Shown here: one piece after another, positions 24,980 through 37,443 of the stretch
How the letters are laid out: each line of letters begins with the position of its first letter
Numbering within the stretch: the first letter of the stretch is position 1
Source: Glandiceps talaboti
Taxonomy: Eukaryota; Hemichordata; Enteropneusta; Spengelidae
Direction: 5' to 3'
DNA: 64,000 bases
NCBI RefSeq assembly: GCF_964340395.1
Contig: NC_135569.1
Coordinates: forward strand, 6,262,540-6,326,539
Notes under the pieces: generated by a model
The model's database searches: none
What the model was told of the DNA's origin: nothing
The model's input: the letters and a program-made list of their open reading frames with translations, nothing else
Position numbers and translations under genes: made by a program

Positions 24980-25123
24980 ATGAAATATATAATCTGGTCG
25001 TTCTACGTCACAACAATGGGCGTCTATGTCACGACAACTCTTGTCTACGTCATTGCTCTGCTGTATTCGAAATATGAGTCAAAATGTTCCAAATCGTTGT
25101 TACTTTCCCCGACTTTTCTTTGA
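24980..25123 (+). CDS. Uncertain 47-aa ORF with a repeated membrane-like segment
   Basis: A true ATG opens 47 codons. Residues 8-28 hold three seven-residue repeats (FYVTTMG, VYVTTTL, VYVIALL) encoded by three 21-bp DNA units, together resembling a membrane span, followed by a Lys/Ser tail. It lies just before the hairpin at 25156. The pattern may simply be a 21-bp minisatellite that happens to be open. No homologue is recognised. Confidence 0.15.
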   Translation: MKYIIWSFYVTTMGVYVTTTLVYVIALLYSKYESKCSKSLLLSPTFL

Positions 25124-25155
25124 TAATACTGGCGCTGGTATAATTATGTTATTCT

Positions 25156-25291
25156 CCAATAATTTTCTTCATTCAGCTGGAAAACACTCGTGACCTAAGG
25201 ATTGTCTAGCGACTCATCTAGCGAAGCGCAGTGACAAAGTCCCTTTAGGTCACTCGTATTTTCCTTGGCTGAACGAAGAACAAAATTGGGG
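25156..25291. mobile_element. Palindromic element (hairpin), about 135 bp
   Basis: Left arm 25156-25200 (CCAATAATTTTCTTCATTCAGC ... CACTCGTGACCTAA) pairs with right arm 25240-25291 (inverted: CCCCAATTTTGTTCTTCGTTCAGCC ... ACGAGTGACCTAAA), with small gaps. The loop contains CTAGCGACTCATCTAGCGAAGCG, itself a small repeat of CTAGCGA. Likely a foldback MITE; no clear target duplication was found. Confidence 0.55.
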
Positions 25292-25294
25292 AAC

Positions 25295-27767
25295 AATATC
25301 TAAGTATAGTTTCAATCAAAACTGTCTCATAATTGTACAAGCAACTGTAATGAGCATGTCTTCTTACACAACTTCAACATACAGTAAACAAGACACTCAT
25401 TCTCGAGTACTTTGTACCCCAAAAGACAAATCAGTGTAATTGACAGTCAGTCTGGAAGCATGCACATGTACGTCATCAACCTTTTCTGTAAAAGCATTTC
25501 GATAATAAGTATTTGTTTCTAACCGTAAAATCGTTGAATAGGTATAAAAAAAAGTCTAGCCCTTTTATATCAATTCCATAATCCTATGAACTGAAATATC
25601 TCCTGCGAAAAACTCAAATTGTATGTGCATCAAGATCTGTTGGTTGTTTCTATGGTCATACTCTTTAGGTTTTTTGATTTGTTGGCCTGGTGATGCTGTT
25701 TTAACAGAGCGAAAACTGGTCAGAATTTGTGTTTTTACTTTTATTTAACCACACAGTCGACTTGGCCATCATATACTAGTGAGCTCGAGTGATGAACATC
25801 GAGTTTTACAATTTATACAGGTATTTCCACCACCCTCCCCCCTCCACCCGTCTCAATACATGCACTAGACGTATTTGCTTAAACATTAAGGTGAATGCTT
25901 TCTGGTGAAAGTATTGTTTTTTATCCCTCTGAGATGATTGATTAGCTTTGTGCCTCTATTCCTAGTTTGTTTTTATAGTTCAGTATAAGATTAAATGGCC
26001 TAGCTAAACATGATATATCTACTGTGTCGTAAAGAATGATAAAGTAGAAGCCTTTATTGAACAGAACGTGATCTTTCATAAAAACACATAAATATGTTAT
26101 TGTTTATATAACAAAGATCTACAAGCTATAGATCAAATTCGCCTCAGAGAAGAGACATTTGATAGGCGAAATGTTAGCTATTTTCAAGTATTGTCTAAAA
26201 CTTTCAAGAACGGCTCTTATAGTGTGGTTATTACATGGATTGTGTTAGCACGTCCCACTTTACTGCTGTGTAACTCGAATACAATAAAGCACTTCCTCTT
26301 TGTTTAATACTAAGCTTTGACTTAGCATTTACTTCACCATGGGCTGGGGGGGGGGGGGGCGAGCTAGCAGCCTCAATAGTTTTAGTGACAGTAAAACAGG
26401 AAATTCTGCTGGACGAAATTGATAAACACAATAATTTTCTTATAAATGAAAACATAATTTCCAGGTTCGGAAGAGCATATAAGAATAGCATGGTCTCTTC
26501 TCTGTGTATCAGACTACTTTTGAAGTCCTTATTTAATATTCACATCACTGTGCGCAGACTGTAGGGTAATTTGTCCGGTTCAATGTGGTTTACCAAGTCC
26601 GAAAAATCGATACCCTCCTTCAAAACTAATCAACTAACAGCAAAAACATGAAGGAGATCACTTAATGAAAATTGTCCTAAAACACAGAGCATCTTCAATC
26701 TCCAAACTCAAAAAAGATACGTGAATAGTGATGAACATGTTACAGTATTACTGCAGTAACTTGAACATTCTATGGTCTACGAAGTGCAAACCTGACTAAG
26801 ATCAAAGCCAAAATCAGTGATGGAGAATTGCAGTGAATATATGCCTCTTTGCATCTGATATACGGCTACATGCATTTTATTTTATTTGCAGCCTACCCCT
26901 ACTTTCATAAAAAAAGCTTAATGGTATTTTTCGCTTTAAGCGAATGATTTTTATCACCTTATCTGATCCCACAACATTGTCATATGGAGACTCTTAAAGT
27001 GTGTTTGATAATATGCCTGATTTTAACATAATAGTGAACGGTTCTGTCTCATCAGAGAGTGTGGGGAAAATTCTTCAGCAAGTCAGCATTATCGAGAATA
27101 TATTTTCTTAAGCAAAAGCATCCAATTTATCAGCATTACGGTCTAATGCTTCCAGTATTTATCTGCGAACCGAAAACAATCTTACCTGTTTGCTTTTTTT
27201 GAATTACCGAATGGTGGTCATCAATTCCGGGTGGTTAAGCCCTCGCCGTCCGTAATTGGTATATCCCATCTTTCTTTACGCTTCTTTAGCCCCTAGAAAC
27301 GCTCCATTTAAAGCAGACACGCTGTTAACAAAGCATTTCTCAATCGTCGACGCTTATCTGTGTAATTACCCTTCCTGCTTCAGTAATCATAGGATAGATC
27401 TCAAACAAAAGCCGATTACGATCCTGTTTTGTCTTTCTCATTCCATTCCTTGTGCTTTGATCTTATCATGTCCGGGGGAAATGTCAGTGGACGGCATGAA
27501 TTCATGCTGTTAGCTCCTTTCCTTATATTGTCGCTACACATCAATTTTATCAGTAATGGAGATGGCGTTTTACCATTTATTTTATTGCTAAATCTTTATT
27601 CAGCCGATTCAGCTATGTCATCGACATTTTTACAGAATATAGACAGAAACTGAATATGGAGACGATTGCCTTTCACAAAAGCATTCGCTCTCAAGTATTG
27701 TACATACACGTATATGCAAGGCAAATATTTAAATAGCGATTTGCAGTGTGCAGGTGCGGTATGCAGG
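25295..27767. other. Intergenic, possible conserved non-coding patch
   Basis: No supported gene. A G14 run is at 26346-26359. The segment 27060-27600 is unusually complex, with little low-complexity sequence, and resembles regulatory DNA. It is covered by two short frames (85 and 74 codons) with no features. Confidence 0.4.
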
Positions 27768-28082
27768 CATGTATGTATGTACACACGTATGTATGTATGT
27801 ATGTATGTATGTATGTATGTATGTATGTATGTATGTATGTATGTATGTATGTATGTATGCATGCATGCATGTATGTATGTATGTATGTATGTATGTATGT
27901 ATGTATGTATGTATGTATGTATGTATGTATGTATGTATGTATGTATGTATGTATGTATGTATATTTGTTTGCTTGCTTGCTTGTTTGTTTGTTTATTTGT
28001 TTGTTTGTTTGTTATTTGTTTGTCTGTGTGTTTGTTTGTGTGTTTGTGTATGTGTGTGTGTTTGTGTGTGTATGTATGTATG
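27768..28082 (+). repeat. Long compound (TATG)n(TTTG)n(TG)n microsatellite
   Basis: About 190 bp of almost pure ATGT with one GCATGCATGC interruption near 27860, then CTTG/TTTG units, then TG-rich units. Four long overlapping frames on both strands come entirely from this tract. Confidence 0.95.
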
Positions 28083-31000
28083 ACTCTGTGTCCCATTGCT
28101 ATAAAAGATTCATCAACTACATGACACTGTGTATTATACTATGCAAAGGGAGAAAGACTGAAGTCACTTCATTACTTGATATTGCTTATAACTTGAAAGA
28201 TGTGGCATTTCGAAAAGAGTAATTAAGACGCAGTATCGATAATTCATGTGATAGTGTTTGGTCGTTTGGCATTTAGAGACGCTAGGTTTGCCAGAAGTCC
28301 CTGTAAATGTACATATGCATTTATCGATCTGTCATACTAGATAACGATGTAGTGAACTTGAAGGTAGGAAGAAATCAGACATGCGTGAATGACCCATATG
28401 TGAGTCTGTGCATAAGAATGAATATCCTTCTCAATGAACTATTAAAACTGAATGACCCAAAACAGCAACTGTTCAACAAATAATCAGCTTGTCTACGAAA
28501 ATCTTGAAAATTTGATTCAAAAGCATCACCTATCTTGTTTTCCTTTTATAGATAAACAAATAAAATATTTGTCAACGTTTCCTGTCTATTAGAATATAAC
28601 ATAATATGTTTACCTGTTTTATATTTTATCGAGTGTTTTCCAAATCAAATAACAAAACGCCAGTTAGTCTACACAAAAAGCATTATATCTAATGCAAATC
28701 CGAGTCACGCCAGAGGAAAGAGTGCCCAACAATACGGTTTTTTCATTATTATTACATGCTCAACTAAACTTTTTAAATATATTTGCAAATCGAATGCGAA
28801 AGACTATGAAAAGTAATTTTTGTAATCTCACACACCTAAAGTAGATGGATATGGCATAATGATATCAAGTAAACAGATTAAGTAAAATCTTAGTAAAGGA
28901 TATTTTTTTCAAACACCGATTTCTAAAAAGGTCAATTTATTCAAACAAGTGTGTTCAGATTTATCGGGGTCAATTCCTTTTTGTTTCTTTACAGATTTCT
29001 GTCATTACATTGCTTCATGATGTAAAAAGTAAGCTTGTGCACTAACTACACAGAACCTTGCAGATGATAAGCAGTTTTTGAATGTGGTTATTGATGATTT
29101 GAACGACGGTACAAAGTTCAAAGTTACTAGAGATTATACTAAATTTAAATTTACACATTGGCATATAGATAAAAATTAAATGATAAAATCAAATTAACAC
29201 TCTAAAGACCAACACAAGATTTGATGACGTAACAATCAATGACAATCATACATTAATATTTCATTACGTTTGCACTTAAAATGGTTATCAATTTGTTGTC
29301 CTGCTGATCAAGTGTCTACAACTATGCACCTTAACATTTCATTGAACGTATTTGCACTCTTCAAACAAATTAACCTTGGTTCTGTCTTAAATCAGTTGCC
29401 ATCTTGACTATGGAAGCTTGGTATTGCATAAAATATCTGTCTCTAACCGCAGCATGTTCAGTTTGTAGTAAAGGATATGATAGTATCGTAGTACTGTAGT
29501 CATTTATTGAGAACTACATCGGTTGTTTTGTACAAAAAAATTCATCGACAAAGGTGACGTCATTTTACATTTCTTATTGGGTGAAACATACCACTTCTGT
29601 GTCATTATTGTATGTAGCCATGTTGAAACTTGTCACTACTCCACATCATGTTTAAAACTACGTTATAAATATTGAATTAAGGTAAACAGACTCAAGGAAG
29701 TAACTACGCTATCTGAAGTATTTATTTGTATTTCAACGACATTATTTCAATTTTTGGCCTGCTTTCATATGCCAGTGTGTAGAGATTACGTACGTTTATT
29801 TTGTATCGATTTTAGCCGGTAGGTTCAATGCTTTTAACAACCAAAATGTAGTTCGATTCTTCTGTCATTTAGGGTTGAAGCATTCGTGCAAGATTGTTAT
29901 TCACATCTCGCTAGACGTGAGCGTTTCTTGTGCGAGTAGTACTTTAATTTGGAACGAGTGTTGAGAAATGCCCTTAAGTATCTCATCATGTACAGCTTAC
30001 AGAGTGAGGTTCCTTTAATAAGTCACGTTACTGGAGCCACAAAAGTCACGACAATGATGGGTAATTCGTCTAACAATTGATAAATGTGTTGTAAAATGCT
30101 GCAAAATTGCACAATCTACCCTCTGGCTAAAAAAACCGTAATGGTTTCAAATAAAGATTATACTACACTACTTGCACAGATGGTTCGTTCATACGTAAAG
30201 AATATGCGTAGTCCTTCTATAAGGCTATGGTTTGATCATGAGACATAGAGATACTAGATATTGTACTTTTAGCAATGCTGTGTTTTGTTTGAAGAACTGA
30301 CAGAGATATAAACCTAAGAATTGAAATAACAAGAAAGGACGTACATAGAAAGTCGATAAAATTGATATAACTGGCGACATATGAATGTACATTGGATATT
30401 ATTTTCTTGAAATCATGTTTGTTTTCAGCAAGTAAGGCCATTAAGAAAACTTCTTGAGTAAAGAATTACATGTTGACAGCCCAACCTGTAGTTTGAATTA
30501 CATTTCGATTAATATCTCTGTTCCCATACACCGTACTCTATTATTCAAAGCTGCCATAAGTTTATAATAATATCTGTAGGCTACACATCGATAAAAGTAA
30601 CAAACAAGTCTGACGCAGATGAATATAATTAATGATGTTGGCCAAGAATGTAATTAATTTCAACAAGGATACAATTAGGAGGCGAGCATAAAAACAACTT
30701 ATTACATTTATAAAATCGATGGACAATTCGTTGGTTATATAAGTTGCCTTTTATAACTAAAAAATGATGGAAATTTGAAGATGTATATTTTGATCAAAGT
30801 AATCAAGATTAGATAATCTGGGATCTGGTGCATGCTGGTAATAAAGACGAGCTTGCATTTTAAGGAAACATTAGGGTTGCTTGTTTGTTTATTTGTTAAT
30901 AGACGGTGAAAATCTCCACTGTTTCTGTATGATGCTCAACTATTTGGGCCCTCACTTCCTGTTCCAAAACGCTTGCAAACTGCGTTCCCAGTGGCCAAAT

Positions 31001-31170
31001 CTTGAAATCCTTTAAGATAACTGGAATGTGGGGATATGATTGTATATTTTATTGGTGATCATTGCATCGACAAAATCTGCATATTTTTTTACAAAAATTA
31101 TCTCCAGTAAAGTACACAGAAACGAAAATTCTAAATTTATGAATGTATATCAATGTTGCAAAACCTAATT
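28083..31170. other. Intergenic or intronic, no gene seen
   Basis: AT-rich sequence preceding the exon at 31193. I searched the plus strand for a short signal-peptide exon with a following donor and found none convincing, so the upstream exon of that gene is probably further away. Confidence 0.4.
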
Positions 31171-31192
31171 CTCTCAATTTGTTTTATTGCAG

Positions 31193-31393
31193 TCTGCGGA
31201 AATGGAAAAATTCAAAGACTGGTTTCAAGGAGAAGTTTCAGAGTTTGCATCAGAATTGGCACAGGAAATATGGAAAAAATACTCACGAGTTGAAGCTAGA
31301 CAACCACAAGATGATGATATCAAACGCGGAAGCAGAACCAGGGGCTGCAGCAGTAAATGGAGCGGCTGGAAATTTATGGGTGGATGCCATTGA
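31193..31393 (+). CDS. Terminal exon of a probable secreted-peptide precursor
   Basis: A strong splice acceptor (TTTGTTTTATTGCAG) ends at 31192. The frame starting directly after it (phase 0) runs 66 codons to TGA. Residues 1-32 are an acidic amphipathic segment (EMEKFKDWFQGEVSEF ...) like the spacer of a prepropeptide. An acidic stretch (DDD, 41-42 region) leads into the dibasic site KR at 44-45. The 21-residue tail that follows holds two cysteines 13 positions apart (GCSSKWSGWKFMGGCH), which could form one disulfide loop. This is the layout of a neuropeptide or antimicrobial-peptide precursor. The signal-peptide exon is not found in the window. A second frame across the exon (31143-31439) is also open but lacks these features. 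I recognise no family. The Trp-Lys pair inside a Cys loop loosely recalls somatostatin/urotensin peptides, which is only a guess. No AATAAA lies close; the nearest seen is at 32238. Confidence 0.45.
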   Translation, partial: SAEMEKFKDWFQGEVSEFASELAQEIWKKYSRVEARQPQDDDIKRGSRTRGCSSKWSGWKFMGGCH

Positions 31394-34370
31394 GTTTACT
31401 TCGCATGACTGTTGTTTGTTCACATTTAGATATGACTGACAGTACGTCAACTTCAATAGTACCGTCAGATTCTTTGAAACTTGATTTTAATGATGTTATT
31501 TTACAAGCCCTGCAATGACTATGTATATGTATGCTAGCTTTAATACTTGGACACCAACTTATCTTTATTTTTCTCTCTCTCCGAGAAGGCTTTCGGTTCA
31601 CTAGATCATCCGATATCAGGAAAAATCATAACACAATTTAGAAGTCATTTTCTTTGCAAAGTCGTTACTTAAGACTTTGGAACTTTAATTGTTGTATAAC
31701 TAGTTTAGGTGAATTTTACGAAGAGAGACTTACTGGTCAGGCTCGATCGGGAAAAAATAATGAGAACCAGTTTTTGAATAGTAGACTCTAAGAATTAGAT
31801 GAACAAAATAGGGGGTGTGTGAGTCATAAACATCTACACCTTTTGCCCAGTGATATTTGTCCAGGAGAGCCCGTTTTTAAATTGGACTTTCAACATTGAT
31901 AGATGACCTCCTACCATCTCTCTTTACAAATTGAGATGTATCCCTCCGCAGGGAATATAGTTGCTAAGTGTCAATTAAAATGCTCATCCGATCGCTCTTT
32001 ACTGTAGCCCTTTTTTGAAATGAATTCGTCAATACATTAACGATAATGGCATGTGGTGTTTCTTTAGAACAATAGATCTGGAAATACCGAAGGCACTCGA
32101 TTTTGGATACTGAACTCTCTCTTCTTCGCCTATAGAGGGATACACCTCGTTTTACTTCACTGCATGTTTTCATAGGCCACGAAACTTTTATGATTTTACT
32201 TTTCACTCCGAATCATTATTGTATAAAATTATAGGGAAATAAAAGTTATTGTTGGTAGAATATTGCATTGAATTTTTTAGAACATCTCACCAATCTGTCT
32301 GATTCTGATATTATTGATATGCAGACATGTTTCACATGGTAGTACCGGTATGAATGAGAGCTAGATTGGTATTCTATGCTAAAACAAATATGAAATATGA
32401 TAATCGATGTGTGTAGTTATTTATTTTTTAGTGGTAGTCATTAACACACTGGAAACGGCTTCAAGCAACCGGAAGTAGATAGCAAATATTATCAGACATC
32501 CGGAAGTAGATGACCCGCCATCTTGTTTAGTATTCACTATCACTGATGAGAAATACAATGGCGTGGGGCTGGCAATTTTGATTTAAACCATGCTGATTTT
32601 AGCTTGAAGACATTTATACTGTAGACTGCGTTTTAATGACAGTGAAATTAACCTTTAACTCAGAAGAAAACGATTCAAGAAAGGGTTAATGCTGAAGAAC
32701 AAGAAGTGTGGGTTGTGTTATATCTAAGCAAGAAATTCATCTATGTAACCTAGAAGTACGTGTGTGTCTGTGCATATTAAAATGTGCCATGTACTAGAAT
32801 AGGTATGGCAGAATTATACTCGTAGAAAATTATGAAAACTTTTGACTAGCTTGAGGGCTCTGAAATAAATACAGCTGGTAGCTCAACGAAAGGCAATCTG
32901 AAAACTGTTTAAAATAACAACATTTTTTATAGTTCTCATCATAACCAGAATAATTCATTCTAGTTTTGAGTCACAGGACTTGTAAATTTGACAATAATAT
33001 TTACAAAGGTTACATCAACAAGACATTAAAGAGATTCAATTTAAATTGGAGGTGATCTGTTACGGTTTAATATTAATATAATGTGGTCAATCATGAATGA
33101 TACGAATACTTGCGTCACTCAAGGATGATTGACGGTCCACCAAGGAGTCTTGCAGTATTTGTGAGTCGTCAAAATTCGGATTTTCTTTTAAATAGTAAAA
33201 ATTGATGACACATTTGATAATTGTCTCCATGAATTGAAGATATCGCCTGTGCACAAGTGAAGGAGAAACTATTGAATTACAAAGCCACATTATCCAAAAA
33301 AAGCATACTTCACAAACGATGTTTTTTCGCCCAATAAACTATACTTTTCAGCTAAATCACGTGACTGCCAATCATTACATCATTGGTCATTAACGGAACG
33401 TCAAACGAGAGGCAATGCCACTCAATTGAGTTTTCGAAACGTTTCTCTAACGAAGCTATTTATGTCCATAGAAAGCGATTTGCTGCTTGATATGAATAGA
33501 AATTTAGATTATTCCAGGGGGAAATAAGTCCTTACCTTAATTAACAATTTAGGTATTGAAATAAAAAGAGTTCAGTGATTTATAAACACGCTTTAGTTGT
33601 AAATAAAGCAAAAAGAAAGAGTTTGACGTTAGTCTTCGTAATTTGGACATGAAGGTATAATGAGGATCTCATACAATAACCGTGTGATCTTGATATCTGA
33701 GTTTCTCCCATCTCAAACAAGCTTGTTCACATCAGTGTATTTTCAGTGCATTGACAGTTTTCAATGCGAGTCTAACTAGATCTTTAAAATACTACATTTT
33801 CACTACTTTTTCACAACAATCACCACATGTTAAAGCTGATGACAGACTCGTTATAAAATAAAGACACATAAATACACAGCGCTCTTTAGTTTTCTTGCAA
33901 ACCCTCACAAAAAATTCAATGCTAAAACTTCAAATCTCCAAATTTCATCATTCAATACACGTTGATGGTCACATGTTCAGAGGAGCTATCCCTAACGACC
34001 AGTTTCTTGAAATCAAGTAATTAAACTCAGTTCTCGATGGGTTTTCACATCAAATTAAACTTCATAACGTGACTACGCCATGCCACTTGATATCAGAATT
34101 GATACAGATTGCCATCCGTCGAATTAAACGAGAATGACTCTGTAGTAAACACAGTCTCATGTCTATGTCCCTATTGGTGTGAGTTGCTAACAAGGTTTGA
34201 TCTGTTACTGAGATATGGTGATCGCTGTAGCTTTTGTCAGCACAACACATTTCTCATGAAAACGACTAAAAATGTAGTATTCCATAATTTATCGTCATAT
34301 TTCAAATTCATTTTAGGCCACAATCATGATAATTGTAAATTAGTTTTGAGCTGCTGCAAAAATAGAGTGT
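31394..34370. other. Intergenic, no gene seen
   Basis: Several 60-80 codon frames lack support. An AATAAA at 32238-32243 could serve the exon at 31193 as a distant polyadenylation signal. ACCGGAAGTAGAT-like Ets-type phrases occur twice at about 32468 and 32500 (CCGGAAGTAGATGAC / CCGGAAGTAGATAGC), a 32-bp repeat. Confidence 0.4.
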
Positions 34371-34660
34371 CGTCTGGCGTGACAAAACACTTACTAACAC
34401 TGCTACATTTTATCGTCTGGTGCGACAAAACACTTACTAACACTGCTACATTTTGTCGTCTGGCTCAACAAAAATCTTACTAACATTGCTATATTTTATC
34501 GTCTGGCGCGACAAAACACTTACTAACATTGCTACATTTTATCGTCTGGTGAGACAAAACTCTTACTGACATTGCTACATTTCATCGCCTGGCACGTCAA
34601 AATGTTTACCATAACTGCTACACTTTATCGTCTGAGGCGACAAAAATCTAACATTTTCTT
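34371..34660 (+). repeat. 43-bp minisatellite, 7 copies
   Basis: Units start exactly every 43 bp at 34371, 34414, 34457, 34500, 34543, 34586 and 34629. Each has the form CGTCTGGYGYGACAAAACWC, TTACTAACAYTGCTACATTT, TAT. A 124-codon frame runs across it, but 43 is not a multiple of three, so that frame is incidental. Confidence 0.95.
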
Positions 34661-34745
34661 TGCGTGGACTATTCTGAGGTGATCTGCACCTTTAGAAGGA
34701 TTAAAATGTAACACTGATTATTAACTTCTTCTCTTCTAAATTCAT

Positions 34746-34785
34746 GCCAGACGATAAAATGTAGCGATGTGATTTTTGTCGAGTT
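34746..34785 (-). repeat. Inverted copy of the 43-bp minisatellite unit
   Basis: The plus strand reads GCCAGACGATAAAATGTAGC, GATGTGATTTTTGTCGAG, the reverse complement of one unit. With the array at 34371-34660 it makes an inverted repeat around an 85-bp spacer. Confidence 0.85.
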
Positions 34786-35236
34786 AAACAACATTATGTT
34801 ACACGTCAACTGGCTTCTCTTATAAATGGCGATAAACACGCGAGGTCCATTTTCTCTGAAAGAGTGGAAAGGGATTTAAAGAAGAAGAAACATGATCTAA
34901 TAAAAATGAACGTGGGAGAAATGAATTTGTGAGACTTAACTTTCAAGGCTTCGGCTTAATTTCATTGGTCACGATCTTTTACAGGCAAACCGGATTAACT
35001 TGGACTTGATCAAAGACAGATCAACTGGCATATAAAGTGAGACAGGTAATGTTTCGCTTTTATTGGTGATGACTTAGAATTCAATATGCCTTAATATTGG
35101 AACCCAGTAACAAAATTTTAACTCTGTCTAATGATGAGATCATACTCCCTAGTTTGGTGATCAATCTCTTTTAATTGTAGTACAGTGTTGACAATAACAG
35201 CATCGTCAACTTCAAGTTCTTAAATTATTTGTCATA

Positions 35237-35406
35237 TGTATGTGTTGCGTGTGTATGTGTTGCGTGTGTATGTATTGCGTGTGTGCGCGCGCGCGCGTGT
35301 GTGTGTGTGTGTGTGAGTGAGTGAGTGAGTGAGTGAGTGAGTGAGTGAGTGAGTGAGTGAGTGAGTGAGTGAATGAATGAATGAATGAATGAATGAATGA
35401 ATGAAT
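35237..35406 (+). repeat. Compound microsatellite (GTGTATGTGTTGC)(GC/GT)(GAGT)(GAAT)
   Basis: Three TGTGTTGCGTGTGTA-like units are followed by a CG/GT run, about 15 GAGT units and about 9 GAAT units. The 64-codon minus-strand frame is a product of the repeat. Confidence 0.95.
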
Positions 35407-36774
35407 GAGAAGTTAATATTTAGCAAGATTTCACGTCTTTAATAGACTTTAAAGACAATGTTGCAATAGTTAACTACAGTACAATTGTAAGCTAACATGA
35501 CAAGGCACGTATGTACGGTATGGTTTGTTTTTCTCTTGAATAAGATAATCCTGTTTCCACGACTATTTACATCGTCTCAAAAGTGGTGGCAATGTATAAA
35601 ACTTCAACTTTAACTCTGTTATATTAACTGTTTGCCAAAGTTAATCATAACAGTTCATTTCTTGATAATATCTACAACACACGTGGTAGTAACATTCCTC
35701 TTATCAAATGAAATTTAGAGCAATTTGTCAAGTAGATTCCAGTGATACAAAAGAAATTATAAGATCGCTGCAACATCGTGATTTAAGACATGGATAAAAC
35801 AATCGATAAAGTATCAGCCAATATATCCACCATTGATTTCATATAGCACATCTTACTTCATGTGGGAGCCCCGAGCCCTAGTTCAGATATGCGCATGCGC
35901 GCAATTCATGTTTTGCAGAATCCCATCAGATAAACCTTGTTGATATTTCCATTGGAATAATACATTTGATTTCGCCCCTCGCACATTACCCCCTGGTCAT
36001 CCCCCCCCAGCCTTTCACCTCCCCCTCCTTAATCGATTATGAATCAATTTTTTTTGCTATTTTAAGTAACGGGCTTCATGCTATATATACCTTACGTACA
36101 GCTATATAATAATCTTGTGTTGGTAAACGAATGGAGTTTACATTTCAATGCATTGACGATTGTGGTGATATTGTAACAAAAAGAGATCAACGTTATATCT
36201 ACTACTGCTCACTTAATTCTCACACAGATCTTATTCTCTCTATACAACAAACTCTTTCCACTTTTGCATCAGGTACCAGGATTGTCGATAAGGAGTAACT
36301 CAGACTGTACACAATGTTCATGGTTAACATGAAACCATTTTAGAAGTAGCTACGGAGAAAGATGGAAGATCCTTCCTAGGCCTAGCTGTCTCCTTCAGCT
36401 TGCTCCCTTACTTTATTCCAATGTTAAAGTCTTATAAACATAAAATATGCAATACTCAGATGATTGGATGATAAACTCATCAACACTATAAATGAATAAA
36501 CCAAAGAGTGTTGACTTCTTATTGACAAATGTGAAAAGTGGCTAAATTATGTGGTAGCGCCATCGCTCAGCCAGCTGCCTCAGTGATACTTGTTAATCTT
36601 TTAATAACTTTGAATGTTGTCATCTCTCGATCAGAGTTCTATTCGCGGAATACAAACATTGTTCTACGCATTACGTCATGACAGCTGAGAATTCAGTGAC
36701 CTCGCGTGACATCGAAACTTTGCGAATATCAGAAAGTTGTGTTATGTCATCTGTAACATAATTACCATAGCCTT
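35407..36774. other. Intergenic, no gene seen
   Basis: An acceptor-like CTCACACAG at 36228 is followed by about 34 open codons, which is too little to call an exon. A C-rich run (CCCCCCCC) is at about 36001. Confidence 0.4.
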
Positions 36775-36917
36775 ACATACTACTACATACCGATTGTGCC
36801 GTCTGAAACAAATTTCGATTTTAGCCAATTTAGTTAGGGGATGGGGTGGGGGGCGTCTGAAGTCTAACTAAAATAATTTAGCTTTCATCCTACATTGAAC
36901 TATTGATCTCGCCCCTT
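36775..36917 (+). mobile_element. Dispersed repeat family D, copy 2
   Basis: Second copy of the sequence at 13938-14080. Shared phrases include GGTGGGGGG, TCTAACTAAAATAATTTAG and TTGAACTATTGATCTC, in the same order. Confidence 0.55.
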
Positions 36918-37352
36918 ACTGACTGCATTTATCAACTTACCTCTTCCAATACTACAGCGTATTTCTTACGGTGCCATTTTGTCTAACTAGTGATATTTAA
37001 TACATTTTCATTGAAAGGTCGCCTTGAAAATTTTACAACTATCATTTAATAGTTAATCATCCTAGCTAGAGGCGAGGATAGTCATACAAAATCTATATCA
37101 ATTACCTTATATCATTTTCACAGATGACACTTTCATTTCTGACCTGATTAATTATTAATTCATACCCCGCACAAATAAACTTTATAGGGGAGAGATTAAA
37201 TTTAAACATTATTGAGATATTTATTATATCTAAACATCGGCACATGTAGAGTTTGAAGAGAAAACACAGAGTCCAGCGAGTATGGTGTAGTCTATTGATG
37301 ATTTTATTTTATTTGATTTTATTTGATTTTTTTGTGGTTTATAAACACAGAT

Positions 37353-37386
<34 letters not shown>

Positions 37387-37400
37387 CGTCGTCGTCGTCG

Positions 37401-37441
<41 letters not shown>

Positions 37442-37443
37442 GC
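37353..37443 (+). repeat. (GTT)n microsatellite with GTC interruption
   Basis: About 30 trinucleotides, GTT flanking a short GTC block. The 127-codon frame 37253-37636 is largely this poly-Val tract and has no further support. Confidence 0.95.

Noticed and set aside
27596-28222. Four frames of 111-166 codons, rich in YVCM or HTYI
   Set aside because: Tetranucleotide repeats stay open in several frames; there is no non-repeat protein sequence of note.
31143-31439. 98-codon frame overlapping the peptide exon in another frame
   Set aside because: It runs through the polypyrimidine tract and acceptor and lacks the propeptide-like layout; kept only as an alternative.
34109-34483. 124-codon plus-strand frame
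   Set aside because: Half of it lies in the 43-bp minisatellite, whose period is not a multiple of three, so the frame is not maintained.
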